The notes: generated by a model not told the origin, from the sequence alone. Shown: positions 24,503 to 32,656, counted from the stretch's first letter. The stretch is DNA of 46,153 nt from Deltaproteobacteria bacterium (GCA_021811385.1 JAJZPC010000013.1:1-46153); one strand, 5' to 3'. Made by a program: numbers and translations.

Positions 24503-24684
24503 GCTTACTTCGCCAGATAACTGAATCATAGGGGTGGAGCCGTGAGCTACGCTTTACCCTGGAATCGTAAGCGATTGCAGGGTGCCGTAGATGCGCGAAA
24601 GAGGCCCGCGAATTATAGCCCGCCTATGTGAGCGGGCCGATGACAAAGCAGGTACGGTGCCCTGTGCTCGCTTACTTCGCCAGA
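24503..24684. other. Structured non-coding element with 15-bp direct repeats
   Basis: The 435-bp gap between the pentapeptide gene and metF has no plausible gene. GCTTACTTCGCCAGA occurs at 24503-24517 and again at 24670-24684. Between and overlapping them, 24567-24589 pairs with 24653-24675: GTAAGCGA with TCGCTTAC (8 bp), a 3-nt internal loop, then CAGGGTGCCGTA with TACGGTGCCCTG (12 bp including two G-U pairs as RNA). Inside that arm a second perfect 7-bp stem, GGCCCGC/GCGGGCC (24603-24609 with 24632-24638), is nested. The whole hairpin is 109 nt. It may be a small RNA, a repeat-family element or a mobile-element remnant; direction is unknown. The rest of the gap (24685-24894) is AT-rich and shows no clear feature. 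Confidence 0.6.
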
Positions 24685-24894
24685 ATCTGATTACAACCCC
24701 GAGCCGGACTTTGTCAAGTCAAGATGAGGGTTCGTTCTGTCCGGACCGGGGCTCCCGACAACCTATTTGCCGCCGGTCGCGTATTTTTTTCCCGATGGCC
24801 GTGAATTTTTCGAGCAATCGGATGTTAAATTTGGTAGATAGGTGTTTCTTCTGATATCTGAAATTTTTCACCAAAACAACGGGTTAGAGATACG

Positions 24895-25785
24895 ATGCTG
24901 GTCAGGGACATTCTCGACAACAACAGGTTTTCCTTCAGTTTTGAATTTTTTCCGCCCAAGGATGAGCCGGGCTGGGAAAATCTTTTTGCCAATATCTCGG
25001 ACCTGATGCCCCTCAAGCCCGCCTATGTCAGCGTGACATACGGGGCTGGCGGGTCGACCCGGGATCGCACCCACAAGCTGATCGTCAGGATTCAGCAGGA
25101 GACCAATCTCACCGTTGTCTCCCATCTCACCTGTGTCGGCTCAAACCGGGCGGAAATGGGGGAGATCCTCGGTAACTACGCGGCAAGCGGGGTCAGGAAT
25201 ATTCTCGCCCTGCGCGGTGATCCTCCCAAAGGCCAGACGGATTTCGTCCAGCCCGAGGATGGCTTTGCCCATGCCGCCGATCTGGTCGCCTTTATCAAAA
25301 AGGAATTCCCGCGGATGGGCGTGGGTGTCGCCGGTTTCCCGGAGGGACATCCCGCCACCCCCAACCGTTTGCTGGAGATGGACTATCTCAAGGCCAAGGT
25401 TGACGCCGGGGCGGACTATATCGTGACCCAGCTCTTTTTCGACAACCGCGATTTTTATGATTTTCGTGACCGCTGCGCCCTGGCCGGGATAACCGTGCCC
25501 ATCATTGCCGGGCTCATGCCCATCACCACCAAGAGCGGCATGGTGCGGATGGCCGAGCTTGCCGCCGGGGCCAGGATTCCGGCCGCCTTGTTGCGCGCCC
25601 TGGATCGGGCGAGAAGCGATGAGCAGGTGGAAAAGGTCGGGGTGCACTGGGCCACCGAGCAGGTTCGCGATCTGCTGGACAACGAGGTGCGGGGCATCCA
25701 TTTTTACACCCTGAATCACTCCCGGCAGGCCCTGGATATCTACCAGTCCCTCGGCGTGGAGGATTCCATTCAGCTGGGCGCATGA
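24895..25785 (+). CDS. metF: 5,10-methylenetetrahydrofolate reductase
   Basis: 296-residue cytoplasmic flavoprotein that reduces 5,10-methylene-THF to 5-methyl-THF for methionine synthesis; in anaerobes it may also serve the methyl branch of one-carbon metabolism. Family signatures are FSFEFFPPKDE at the N-terminus, YVSVTYGAGGSTRDRT, LTCVGSNRAEM, LALRGDPP and the FAD/folate-site segment ADYIVTQLFFDN. The length matches the short bacterial MetF, without the eukaryotic regulatory domain. The ribosome site is weak (GAGATAC). It is not next to other folate genes. No SAM or cobalamin riboswitch is evident upstream. It ends 9 bp from a convergent small gene. Confidence 0.96.
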   Translation: MLVRDILDNNRFSFSFEFFPPKDEPGWENLFANISDLMPLKPAYVSVTYGAGGSTRDRTHKLIVRIQQETNLTVVSHLTCVGSNRAEMGEILGNYAASGVRNILALRGDPPKGQTDFVQPEDGFAHAADLVAFIKKEFPRMGVGVAGFPEGHPATPNRLLEMDYLKAKVDAGADYIVTQLFFDNRDFYDFRDRCALAGITVPIIAGLMPITTKSGMVRMAELAAGARIPAALLRALDRARSDEQVEKVGVHWATEQVRDLLDNEVRGIHFYTLNHSRQALDIYQSLGVEDSIQLGA

Positions 25786-25794
25786 CCGGCGGCT

Positions 25795-26022
25795 TCAGCC
25801 TTTGTCTTCCGCGGGCCGGGGTGTCCACCATTTGAAGATGCCGTAAACGGACAGCACCAGATAGACCGAGAAGAGGAACGCCTCGGCCATCATGCCCTTA
25901 TGGGAAAAGCTGATAATCCAGCCGAGATTGGCGATGGTCCAGATCACCCAGCCTGCCGCGCGTTTTTGCAGGTTGTAGAGGGTTCCCAGGATACTGAGCC
26001 CGGTGAGAATCCATTCGTACAT
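25795..26022 (-). CDS. Half-size PnuC-like membrane protein
   Basis: 75-residue protein with three predicted helices: about 4-19 (WILTGLSILGTLYNLQ), 24-40 (GWVIWTIANLGWIISFS) and 45-65 (AEAFLFSVYLVLSVYGIFKWW), ending in a short polar tail. The pattern, including the W-x-x-W in helix 2 and the YGIFKWW end, resembles one three-helix repeat of PnuC vitamin transporters (nicotinamide riboside/NMN uptake). Full PnuC proteins are about 220-240 residues and hold two such bundles. It might work as an oligomer, as SemiSWEETs do for sugars. It lies divergent from the FKBP gene. The family assignment is by pattern only; transport is not shown. Confidence 0.65.
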   Translation of the reverse strand: MYEWILTGLSILGTLYNLQKRAAGWVIWTIANLGWIISFSHKGMMAEAFLFSVYLVLSVYGIFKWWTPRPAEDKG

Positions 26023-26230
26023 GACATGTCCTTCGCTGCCGCCGCCGCACTGCTGTTTTGGCGGTTGTTGTAGGAAAAAGGGAATACGGCTCCCAACTTA
26101 AAGCCAAAGAGGGGCCTTAGGCAAGCACCATTCGTGAAAAAGGTGGGGCCCCATGTTTCGTTCCATTATAAACAGCGTAATTTCATCGATATAAAATCCC
26201 TCTCGGGAGAAGACGAAAAGGAGTAAGGGT

Positions 26231-26659
26231 ATGTCACAGGCCAAAAAAGGAGATAGCGTCAAGATCCATTACACCGGCACCCTGGCGGATGGGACTGTTT
26301 TCGATTCCTCGGCCGGGCGGGAGCCCCTGGGGTTTACACTCGGCGGTGGCCAGGTAATCGTGGGTTTTGAGGAGGCTGTTCTGGGGATGGCTGTCGGCGA
26401 CAAGAAAACGGTCACCATTCCCTCGCACAAGGCCTATGGCGAAAAGAATTTGGAGCTGGTCATCGAGGTGCCCCGGAATCAGGTTCCCCCGGATCTCAAT
26501 CCGGAGGTCGACCAGAAGCTGCAGATGGGCGGCCCCAACGGCGAGCTGGTTGTGGTCACGGTTGTGGCGGTTGATGACCAAGTGGTCGTTCTCGACGCCA
26601 ATCCGCCCCTGGCAGGGAAGGATCTCACCTTTGCCCTGGAGCTGGTGGCGATTTCCTGA
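26231..26659 (+). CDS. slyD: SlyD-type FKBP peptidyl-prolyl isomerase/chaperone
   Basis: 142-residue cytoplasmic prolyl isomerase. The FKBP fold is split by an IF (insert-in-flap) domain (about 67-120), as in SlyD: MSQAKKGDSVKIHYTGTL, DGTVFDSS and EPLGFTLGGGQVIVGFEEAV give the N-terminal half and NPPLAGKDLTFALELVAI the C-terminal strand. The histidine/cysteine-rich nickel-binding tail of enterobacterial SlyD is absent, so direct nickel supply to hydrogenase is unlikely. AAGGAG precedes the ATG. It has its own strong terminator and so is separate from the transporter genes that follow. Confidence 0.93.
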   Translation: MSQAKKGDSVKIHYTGTLADGTVFDSSAGREPLGFTLGGGQVIVGFEEAVLGMAVGDKKTVTIPSHKAYGEKNLELVIEVPRNQVPPDLNPEVDQKLQMGGPNGELVVVTVVAVDDQVVVLDANPPLAGKDLTFALELVAIS

Positions 26660-26685
26660 ATCGGAAAATAAGTGAGTCTGTTGCG

Positions 26686-26720
26686 ATGCCCTGGTAATTT
26701 TCTTACCGGGGCATTTTTTT
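26686..26720 (+). terminator. Strong Rho-independent terminator after slyD
   Basis: A 12-bp stem ATGCCCTGGTAA (26686-26697) / TTACCGGGGCAT (26703-26714) with one G-U pair and a 5-nt loop, followed by six more T. It isolates slyD from the TRAP genes. Confidence 0.95.
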
Positions 26721-26762
26721 GGGTATGGGCCCGGTTGCCTGTATCCGGGGCGCAAAAGGGTA

Positions 26763-26771
26763 TGGTATACT
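26763..26771 (+). promoter_or_regulatory. Extended -10 promoter of the TRAP operon
   Basis: TGGTATACT (TGn plus TATACT at 26766-26771) directly follows the slyD terminator. A transcript starting near 26778 excludes the open-frame start at 26672 for the next gene and fits ATG 26810 or 26834. Confidence 0.55.
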
Positions 26772-26833
26772 CGGCGAGAGAGGCGTTGGGCGCCGGGTAT
26801 GCGGGGTATATGGATAACCAGGATCGGGGCGGC

Positions 26834-27724
26834 ATGCGGAAACTTATCGGCCAAGGGTGTTTTCTTTTCGTGCGGCATGGGCGCTTGGCCGTCGTGCTGT
26901 TTGCGGCCGCTCTGTTGTCCCAGGGGTGCGCCTCGCTGGTGATAACCCCGATGGTCGGTCCGGTGGTGAAGAATCTCAACCGTCAGGCGGACCTGGAACT
27001 GGTCTGTGACGGCGCCCCCTCGTATCTGCTGCTCCTTGACAGCCTGCTGGCTTCAGATCCCGACAACGCCCGCTTGCTGCTGCACGGCGCCCAGGCCTAT
27101 ACCGCCTACGCGAGCCTCATGCCGGAATGCGGCCGTCCGGAACGGGCGCCGGTTTTGGGGGAAAGGGCCAAGGAATACGGCCTGCGCCTGCTTGGCACCC
27201 ATAAAGGCCTTGCTGATGCAAGCCAAGTGCCGCTTGCCGGGTTCGGCGAGGCGTTGCAGTCGGTCGACTCCGGGGAGGTGGAAAAACTGTTCTGGTCCGG
27301 TTACGGGTGGGCAACCTGGATCGGGTCCAGCAAGGGCGCGCCCGCGGCGGTGGCCGATCTGCCCAAGGTCGAACAGCTGATGCTGCGGGTATTGGTCCTG
27401 GATGAGGGCTTTTACCATGGCGGCGCCCATCTTTTCCTCGGCATTTATCATGGCTCCCGTCCGGTGATGCTGGGCGGCAAGCCGGAGGTGAGCCGGGATC
27501 ATTTCGAGAAGGCCCTCGCCCTGGGCGAGCGGCGGTTTCTCCCAGCCCTGGTGGCCTATGCCGAATATTACGGACGGCAGACCTTTGATCGGGAGCTCTA
27601 TGTCCGTCTCCTTGAGGAGGCGCTTGCCTTTGACCTTGCCCTGGCCCCGGACCTGACCCTGCCCAATGTCCTGGCCAAGAGGCGGGCCCGGAAACTGCTG
27701 GATCAGGTTGATGAGTTTTTTTGA
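26834..27724 (+). CDS. TatT-like TRAP-associated periplasmic lipoprotein
   Basis: About 296 residues. It has a lipoprotein signal with lipobox LLSQGC (Cys about residue 32), then an all-helical, TPR-like body. It matches the TatT family (TRAP transporter TatT component, first described from Treponema pallidum Tp0956), in which a trimeric lipoprotein binds the substrate-binding protein TatP. Characteristic stretches are VCDGAPSYLLLLDSLLASDPDN, AQAYTAYA, LFWSGYGWATWIGSSKG and GAHLFLGIYHGSRPVMLGGKPE. The start at 26834 gives the shortest sound signal peptide; ATG 26810 is also possible. The DctP gene begins 40 bp after its stop, so it heads a four-gene transport operon. The ligand may be hydrophobic, by analogy. 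Confidence 0.85.
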   Translation: MRKLIGQGCFLFVRHGRLAVVLFAAALLSQGCASLVITPMVGPVVKNLNRQADLELVCDGAPSYLLLLDSLLASDPDNARLLLHGAQAYTAYASLMPECGRPERAPVLGERAKEYGLRLLGTHKGLADASQVPLAGFGEALQSVDSGEVEKLFWSGYGWATWIGSSKGAPAAVADLPKVEQLMLRVLVLDEGFYHGGAHLFLGIYHGSRPVMLGGKPEVSRDHFEKALALGERRFLPALVAYAEYYGRQTFDRELYVRLLEEALAFDLALAPDLTLPNVLAKRRARKLLDQVDEFF

Positions 27725-27764
27725 GCCGTTTGCAACAACCATTGCCCCGAGGAGAAAGGAAGGT

Positions 27765-28802
27765 ATGAATCGTCTGCTGCGCTCGATCTGCTCCGGCATA
27801 ATCCTTTTGGCGTTCATGGCCCCGATGACCGCACAGGCCGCGCCTCGCCATCTTTTCAAGATTGCCACCCTTGCCCCGGAGGGCAGCGTCTGGGCCAGGC
27901 GGTTCCAGGAGTTCCAGAACGAGGTTTCTGCCAAGAGCAACGGCGAGATCGGCTTCAAACTCTATCTGGGCGGGGTGATGGGCGACGACCGGGCCATGTA
28001 CCGCAAGATGCGGATCGGCCAGCTCCAGGGCGGCGGCTTCACCATGACCGGGATCAGCGAGACCGTGCCGGATTTCCGGATCATGGCCATCCCCTTTCTC
28101 TTCAGATCCTATGCCGAGGTGGACCGGCTGGCGGAGGGCCTGTTCCCGCACTTCCAAAAGGCATTTCTGGAAAAGGATCTGGTGCTGCTGGCCATGACCG
28201 AGGTCGGCTTTGTCTACACCATGTCCGGCGAGCCGGTGACCACGGTGGCCCAGTTGCGGGCGAGCAAATGCTGGGCGCCGGAGAATGATCCGCTCAGTCG
28301 CGGTTTTCTTGAGGATGTGGGCGTCACCCCCATCCCCCTGTCCATCCCGGATGTGCTCTCCTCCCTGCAAACCGGCATGATCAACACGGTGTTCAACGGG
28401 TTTTACGGCTCCATCGTTCTCCAGTGGTTTACCCGGACCAAATACATCACCGATACGCCCTTTGGCTACGCCTACGGCGGGTTGGTTTTTTCCAAGAACG
28501 CCTTTGACAAGCTCTCCCCGCAGCAGGCCGCCTTGATGGAGGCTGCGGCGAAAAAACATTTCGCCTCTCTGCTGATCGACACCCGGCGCAGCAATGAAGA
28601 GGCCCTTGCCACCCTGAAAAAAAACGGCATTCAGCTGGTTCAGGCGGACAAGGAAACCCTGCGCCAGCTGGTGGCGGTGCGCGATCAAAAAACCGTGCCG
28701 CGTCTGGTTGGCAAGGCCTTTTCCAAGGAGATCCATGAGGCGGCCATCCGTCTGCTTGCCGATTTTCGGGCAAAATCCCCAGGCCAGGCCGGAGCGAAAT
28801 GA
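27765..28802 (+). CDS. TRAP transporter substrate-binding protein (DctP family)
   Basis: 345-residue periplasmic solute receptor. A signal peptide (1-26, cleaved after AQA) is followed by the DctP fold: FKIATLAPEGSVWARRFQEF, IGFKLYLGGVMGDDRAMYRKMRIGQLQGGGFTMTG split over the first lobe, and ILDVLSSLQTGMI-like segment PDVLSSLQTGMINTVFNGFYG. It lacks an obvious carboxylate-specific pattern that I could name with confidence. The position after the TatT-like gene suggests that the two form a complex. The ribosome site AAGGAAGGT is strong. It overlaps the DctQ gene by 4 bp. Confidence 0.92.
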   Translation: MNRLLRSICSGIILLAFMAPMTAQAAPRHLFKIATLAPEGSVWARRFQEFQNEVSAKSNGEIGFKLYLGGVMGDDRAMYRKMRIGQLQGGGFTMTGISETVPDFRIMAIPFLFRSYAEVDRLAEGLFPHFQKAFLEKDLVLLAMTEVGFVYTMSGEPVTTVAQLRASKCWAPENDPLSRGFLEDVGVTPIPLSIPDVLSSLQTGMINTVFNGFYGSIVLQWFTRTKYITDTPFGYAYGGLVFSKNAFDKLSPQQAALMEAAAKKHFASLLIDTRRSNEEALATLKKNGIQLVQADKETLRQLVAVRDQKTVPRLVGKAFSKEIHEAAIRLLADFRAKSPGQAGAK

Positions 28803-29341
28803 GCGATTCCAGGGCCTGGCTTTCCGGAAGCATGCAACAGGTGGGCCGTTTGCTGGAGCGGCTTGAGGAGGTAGTCCTCCTGCTGCTTGTCGCGGCGATG
28901 ATTGCCCTGGCCTGTGTGCAGATCGTTCTGCGCGATGTGTGGGGCGGGGGGCTTTCCTGGGCCGATCCGCTTCTGCGGGTCATGGTGCTGTGGGCAGGGC
29001 TTCTCGGGGCCGTGGTGGCCACCAAAATGGACAAGCATATCTCCATTGATCTTGCCTCCCATCTGCTGCCCAGGGGGATTTTGCGCTGGCTGCGGGTGGT
29101 GCGTCATCTTTTTGCCACGGGTGTTTGCGTGGTGCTTACCTGGGTGGCGGCCGATTTTGTCCTCCAGGAAGCGGGCCAGGGCGACGGGCAGGTCATGGCC
29201 GGGCTTGCCTCCTGGCAGCTCAACCTGGTTTTCCCCCTGGCTTTCGGCGGCATGGCCCTGCGTTTCCTGGTCGGCTGCGGGCAAAGCCTTCGCGCTGCCC
29301 TGGCCGGGAAAGACCACCAATCTTCCGATGAAATGGCCTAG
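28799..29341 (+). CDS. TRAP transporter small permease (DctQ)
   Basis: 180-residue inner-membrane subunit with four helices (about 24-44, 61-80, 99-120 and 140-160). The DctQ-family core is recognisable: LLVAAMIALACVQIVLRDV, SWADPLLRVMVLWAGLLGAVVATKMDKHISIDL, LPRGILRWLRVV. It has a 4-bp ATGA overlap with the receptor gene and an 8-bp gap to the large permease. Confidence 0.92.
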   Translation: MSDSRAWLSGSMQQVGRLLERLEEVVLLLLVAAMIALACVQIVLRDVWGGGLSWADPLLRVMVLWAGLLGAVVATKMDKHISIDLASHLLPRGILRWLRVVRHLFATGVCVVLTWVAADFVLQEAGQGDGQVMAGLASWQLNLVFPLAFGGMALRFLVGCGQSLRAALAGKDHQSSDEMA

Positions 29342-29349
29342 ATTCTGAT

Positions 29350-30615
29350 ATGCCGCTTGCGCAACTGATACCCCTCGGGCTGGCCGTGCTGGGCAGCCCG
29401 CTCTTCGTGGTGATGGCCGCCCTGGCCCTGCTCTCCTTTCACGGCGCGGGCGTCGATCCCTCGGTGGTGATCATCGAGATGTCCCGGCTGGCCGATACCC
29501 CCATGCTCCTCTCCCTGCCCCTGTTCATCCTGGCCGGGACCATCCTTTCCGAAAGCAAGGCGCCGGTGCGGCTGCTGGATCTGTCCAACGTGCTGCTGGG
29601 CTGGCTGCCCGGCGGGCTGGCGGTGATCGCCCTGGTGGTATGTTCGGTTTTCACCGCCTTTACCGGCGCCTCCGGGGTGACCATCTTTGCCCTGGGGGGC
29701 TTGCTTTTTCCCGCCATGCTCAAGGATCGCTATCCCGAGCAGTTTTCCCTGGGGTTGATCACCACCTCCGGCAGCCTGGGGCTGTTGTTTCCTCCCAGTC
29801 TCCCCCTTATTCTTTTCGGGGTCATTGCCGAGACCCGGATCGACCATCTCTTTCTGGCCGGGATTCTGCCGGGGTTGCTGATGCTGCTCCTGCTGGGGGC
29901 CTACAGCATCAAAAAAGGCGCGGCCGGCCGCGGACTGCGTCAGCCAGTGCCGAAGGGGGAAAGGCGGCGGGCCCTGCGGGCGGCAGCCTGGGAGCTGCCC
30001 TTGCCGGTTATCGTATTGGGGGGGATTTACGGGGGGCTCTTTGTCGTGGGCGAGGCGGCGGCGGTGACCGCCCTGTATGTGCTGATCGTGGAGATGTGTG
30101 TGCACCGGGATATCACCCCGGCGCGGCTGCCCTCCATCGTGGTGCGGAGCATGGCCCTGTTCGGGGGGATCTTCGTGGTGCTGGCCGCCTCCATGGCCTC
30201 CACCAGCTTTCTCATCGATCAGGAGATCCCGTCCAGGCTCTTTGCCGTGATCCGGGAGCATATCTCAAGCAAGTACACCTTTCTTTTGCTGCTGAACGTC
30301 TTTCTGCTCATGGTCGGCTGCCTGCTGGATATCTTTTCCGCCCTGGTGCTGGTGGTGCCGCTCATCGTGCCCATTGCCCAAGGGTATGGGGTTGACCTCA
30401 CCCACCTGGGCATCATCTTTCTGACCAACCTGCAGATCGGCTACTGCACCCCGCCGGTGGGGCTCGATCTTTTTCTGGCCAGCTACCGTTTCGAGCGGCC
30501 CATCGCCGAACTCTACACCGCCACCCTGCCATTCTTGGCGATCCTGCTCGTCACCCTGGGGATCATCACCTACTTTCCGTTGCTGAGCCTTTTTCTGGTC
30601 GGGCTCTTCGGGTAG
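29350..30615 (+). CDS. TRAP transporter large permease (DctM)
   Basis: 421-residue, roughly twelve-helix ion-coupled permease of the DctM family. Typical segments are LSLPLFILAGTILSESKAPVRLLDL, GASGVTIFALGGLLFPAMLKD, TTSGSLGLLFPPSLPLILFGVI and, near the end, NLQIGYCTPPVGLDLFLASYRF. It uses a sodium or proton gradient to import the solute delivered by the DctP protein. Its last 50 bp overlap the 3' end of a convergent gene, so the two mRNAs share complementary ends. Confidence 0.94.
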   Translation: MPLAQLIPLGLAVLGSPLFVVMAALALLSFHGAGVDPSVVIIEMSRLADTPMLLSLPLFILAGTILSESKAPVRLLDLSNVLLGWLPGGLAVIALVVCSVFTAFTGASGVTIFALGGLLFPAMLKDRYPEQFSLGLITTSGSLGLLFPPSLPLILFGVIAETRIDHLFLAGILPGLLMLLLLGAYSIKKGAAGRGLRQPVPKGERRRALRAAAWELPLPVIVLGGIYGGLFVVGEAAAVTALYVLIVEMCVHRDITPARLPSIVVRSMALFGGIFVVLAASMASTSFLIDQEIPSRLFAVIREHISSKYTFLLLLNVFLLMVGCLLDIFSALVLVVPLIVPIAQGYGVDLTHLGIIFLTNLQIGYCTPPVGLDLFLASYRFERPIAELYTATLPFLAILLVTLGIITYFPLLSLFLVGLFG

Positions 30616-31639
30616 CCTCAGCCTGTTCTCCCGCAAGCCTGACGGGCCAGGTAAAAAACGATTCTCCCTTTTTGTGGCCGACCCCCAAGGCGCCTTTGTT
30701 GAGATACAGCGCCCAGGCCCAGTCTGTTTCGAAAAAACTGGTGGTGGATGACCAATACGCCTCGCGCACCCTTTGGAACGGGTGGCCTGCGGGCAGGGCC
30801 GGTTCCGCCTGCGAGCAGTCCACCAAGGATTCAAGGGCGTTTATGTCGGGGAGCCGCCAGTCGCTGCTGCCGTGCAGGTTGCCCCGGTTGATCTCGTCGA
30901 TGAGCTTCAGGGCCTGCGGCCAGCTCGTGGGCTTCCCGCCCGGATCCCCATCCTTGAGCCAGATGAGCCGGGTCAGATTGTCGAGCACCGTCTCGCCGAG
31001 ATCGATAAAGCGCGGCTGCGGCCAGGCGAGGCCATGCCGGTGTTCCCCGTCCTGCCCAGAGTCCGGGCAGGGGATTTCCTGGCCAAGGGCATCGTGGCAG
31101 GCTGTCTGCCCGGTTTTTGGGAGAAGGCCATATCCGGTGCCGCGCACCGGCCAGAACAGAGAGTCCTGGTCCTTGCGTCCGTAGAACATGCGGGCGCCTT
31201 CAAGATGGATGCACCAGGCATAGGCCGGGTGGATGGCGGCCGTGGTGGAGGTCCAGTACCAGCCCAGGAAGATGTTGGTGAACGGATGGCCCTCCGGCAG
31301 CGGGGGTTTTTTCGTCTGGTAGCTCATGAGCGAGCGCAGCTCCCGGCGGTTCGGCAGCCGCCAATCGGCAAAACCGGCCCACGTGCGGCGATTCATCCCG
31401 GCGATGAAATCGAGGGCTTCCTGCCAGGGCATGGGGAATTCACCCAGGTTGGCATCCCCGGCCCAGGTGAACCCGGTGAGATGGTCGAGAACGGTCTCGT
31501 CTTTCAGGGAAAATCGTGGCTGCGGCCATGGCAGGCCAAGACGGAATTCCCCGTCCTGTCCGCTGGCCCGGCAGGGGATAGCGGCGCCTTTTTCATCGTA
31601 GCACTCGATTTGCCCGGTGTGCAATAATCCTGTTTTCAT
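30566..31639 (-). CDS. Tandem DUF1566 (Lcl C-terminal-like) domain protein
   Basis: 357 residues made of two similar halves, each with the DUF1566 pattern: LDHLTGFTWAGDANLGE / MPWQEALDFIAGMN / DWRLPNRRELRSL / GHPFTNIFLGWYWTSTT in the first (about 45-160), and LDNLTRLIWLKDGDPG / WPQALKLIDEIN / DWRLPDINALESLVD / GHPFQRVREAYWSSTT in the second (about 215-335). DUF1566 is related to C-type-lectin-like folds often found in surface or phage-tail proteins, but no signal peptide is visible. Start at 31639, with AGGA upstream. It may be expressed ahead of nothing else; pcm is 59 bp upstream on the same strand, so a pcm-DUF1566 unit is likely. Function unknown. Confidence 0.82.
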   Translation of the reverse strand: MKTGLLHTGQIECYDEKGAAIPCRASGQDGEFRLGLPWPQPRFSLKDETVLDHLTGFTWAGDANLGEFPMPWQEALDFIAGMNRRTWAGFADWRLPNRRELRSLMSYQTKKPPLPEGHPFTNIFLGWYWTSTTAAIHPAYAWCIHLEGARMFYGRKDQDSLFWPVRGTGYGLLPKTGQTACHDALGQEIPCPDSGQDGEHRHGLAWPQPRFIDLGETVLDNLTRLIWLKDGDPGGKPTSWPQALKLIDEINRGNLHGSSDWRLPDINALESLVDCSQAEPALPAGHPFQRVREAYWSSTTSFFETDWAWALYLNKGALGVGHKKGESFFTWPVRLAGEQAEATRRARPEKGSATESR

Positions 31640-31698
31640 GGGATATTCCTGAGCAGCAGGGGGGATCGGGGCGACGCCTTGTTCAATTAGGGGGCTCG

Positions 31699-32361
31699 TC
31701 ACTCTTCCATCCTGCCGGTGAACGGGACAAAGGCCACGGAGAGAATGCTCCGGCTGGTGATCTTTTTGCCGGATTTTTCCACCAGCAGCAGATCCTGGGG
31801 CAGATGGGGTTCCCCCACCGGGATGACCAGCCTGCCGAAAGGGGCGAGCTGCTCGATTAAGGCGGCGGGAATCCTGGGCGGCGCGGCGGTGACGATGATC
31901 CCGTCATAGGGGGCATGCTCCGGCAGCCCGGAAGAGCCGTCGGAGGCAATGACCTCCACTCTGTCGTATCCCAGCCGGCGCAAACGGCGGGCAGCCTGTC
32001 GCGCCAGTTCGGGAATGATCTCAAGGCTGTATACCTGTCTTACCAGCTGGGAGAGAACGGCGGCCTGATAGCCCGAGCCGGTGCCGATTTCCAGGATGGT
32101 GTCGTCCGGCTCCGGCTCCAGCAGGTCGGTCATCAGGGCGACGATGAAGGGTTGGGAGATGGTCTGGCCGTTGCCGATGGGCAGGGGGTTGTTGTCGTAG
32201 GCGTAGGGCTTGAGTTCGTCCGGAACGAACTCCTCGCGCCGCACCGTGGCCATGGCGTCGAAGATCTGCTGGCGCAGGGTGTAGCGGCCGGTGAGTCCGC
32301 CGGTAAAGCGGCATTCGTCTTCAATGGTGCGGAGCATGGCCCGGATCATCTTCGCGCTCAT
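31699..32361 (-). CDS. pcm: Protein-L-isoaspartate O-methyltransferase
   Basis: 220-residue SAM-dependent methyltransferase that starts the repair of isoaspartyl residues in aged proteins. The SAM motif is ILEIGTGSGYQAAVLSQL. Family signatures are RREEFVPDELKPYAYDNNPLPIGNGQ split across the N-terminal region, SQPFIVALMTDLL, YDGIIVTAAPPRIP and FGRLVIPVG. The start giving MSAKMIRAM is chosen because GGAGGTGAT lies directly upstream; the open frame extends 180 bp further, with no family resemblance. The gene is divergent from the membrane protein gene at 32657, and the 295 bp between them show nothing recognisable. Confidence 0.95.
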   Translation of the reverse strand: MSAKMIRAMLRTIEDECRFTGGLTGRYTLRQQIFDAMATVRREEFVPDELKPYAYDNNPLPIGNGQTISQPFIVALMTDLLEPEPDDTILEIGTGSGYQAAVLSQLVRQVYSLEIIPELARQAARRLRRLGYDRVEVIASDGSSGLPEHAPYDGIIVTAAPPRIPAALIEQLAPFGRLVIPVGEPHLPQDLLLVEKSGKKITSRSILSVAFVPFTGRMEE

Positions 32362-32656
32362 GATCACCTCCGATCCACACAGGATGGATTTGACTGCACA
32401 AGAACAGCTCCTGTATCCATGATTGCTCATTCGACCAGCCCAAGTCAAAGATTTTATTGGCCGGGCGTGGGGATTCGCGGCACGGGATGGGGTGGTCAGG
32501 AAGCCGTTGTGACAACGGAATGTCGTCACCCGGATGGTCAAGCAGGCAGAAGTTATTTCGTAACGGCTCTTAAAAGCTTGTGCCGCCCAAAAAATCAGAT
32601 TAGTAGAAAATAGAGAGAGGGATTATTTTACTTCCACAAGGCGGGGACGGACAGTT

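Noticed and set aside
24685-24894. SAM or cobalamin riboswitch upstream of metF
   Set aside because: No conserved core of either class is visible. Only a weak inverted repeat (AAATTT...AGATA / TATCT...AAATTT, 24827-24866) is present.
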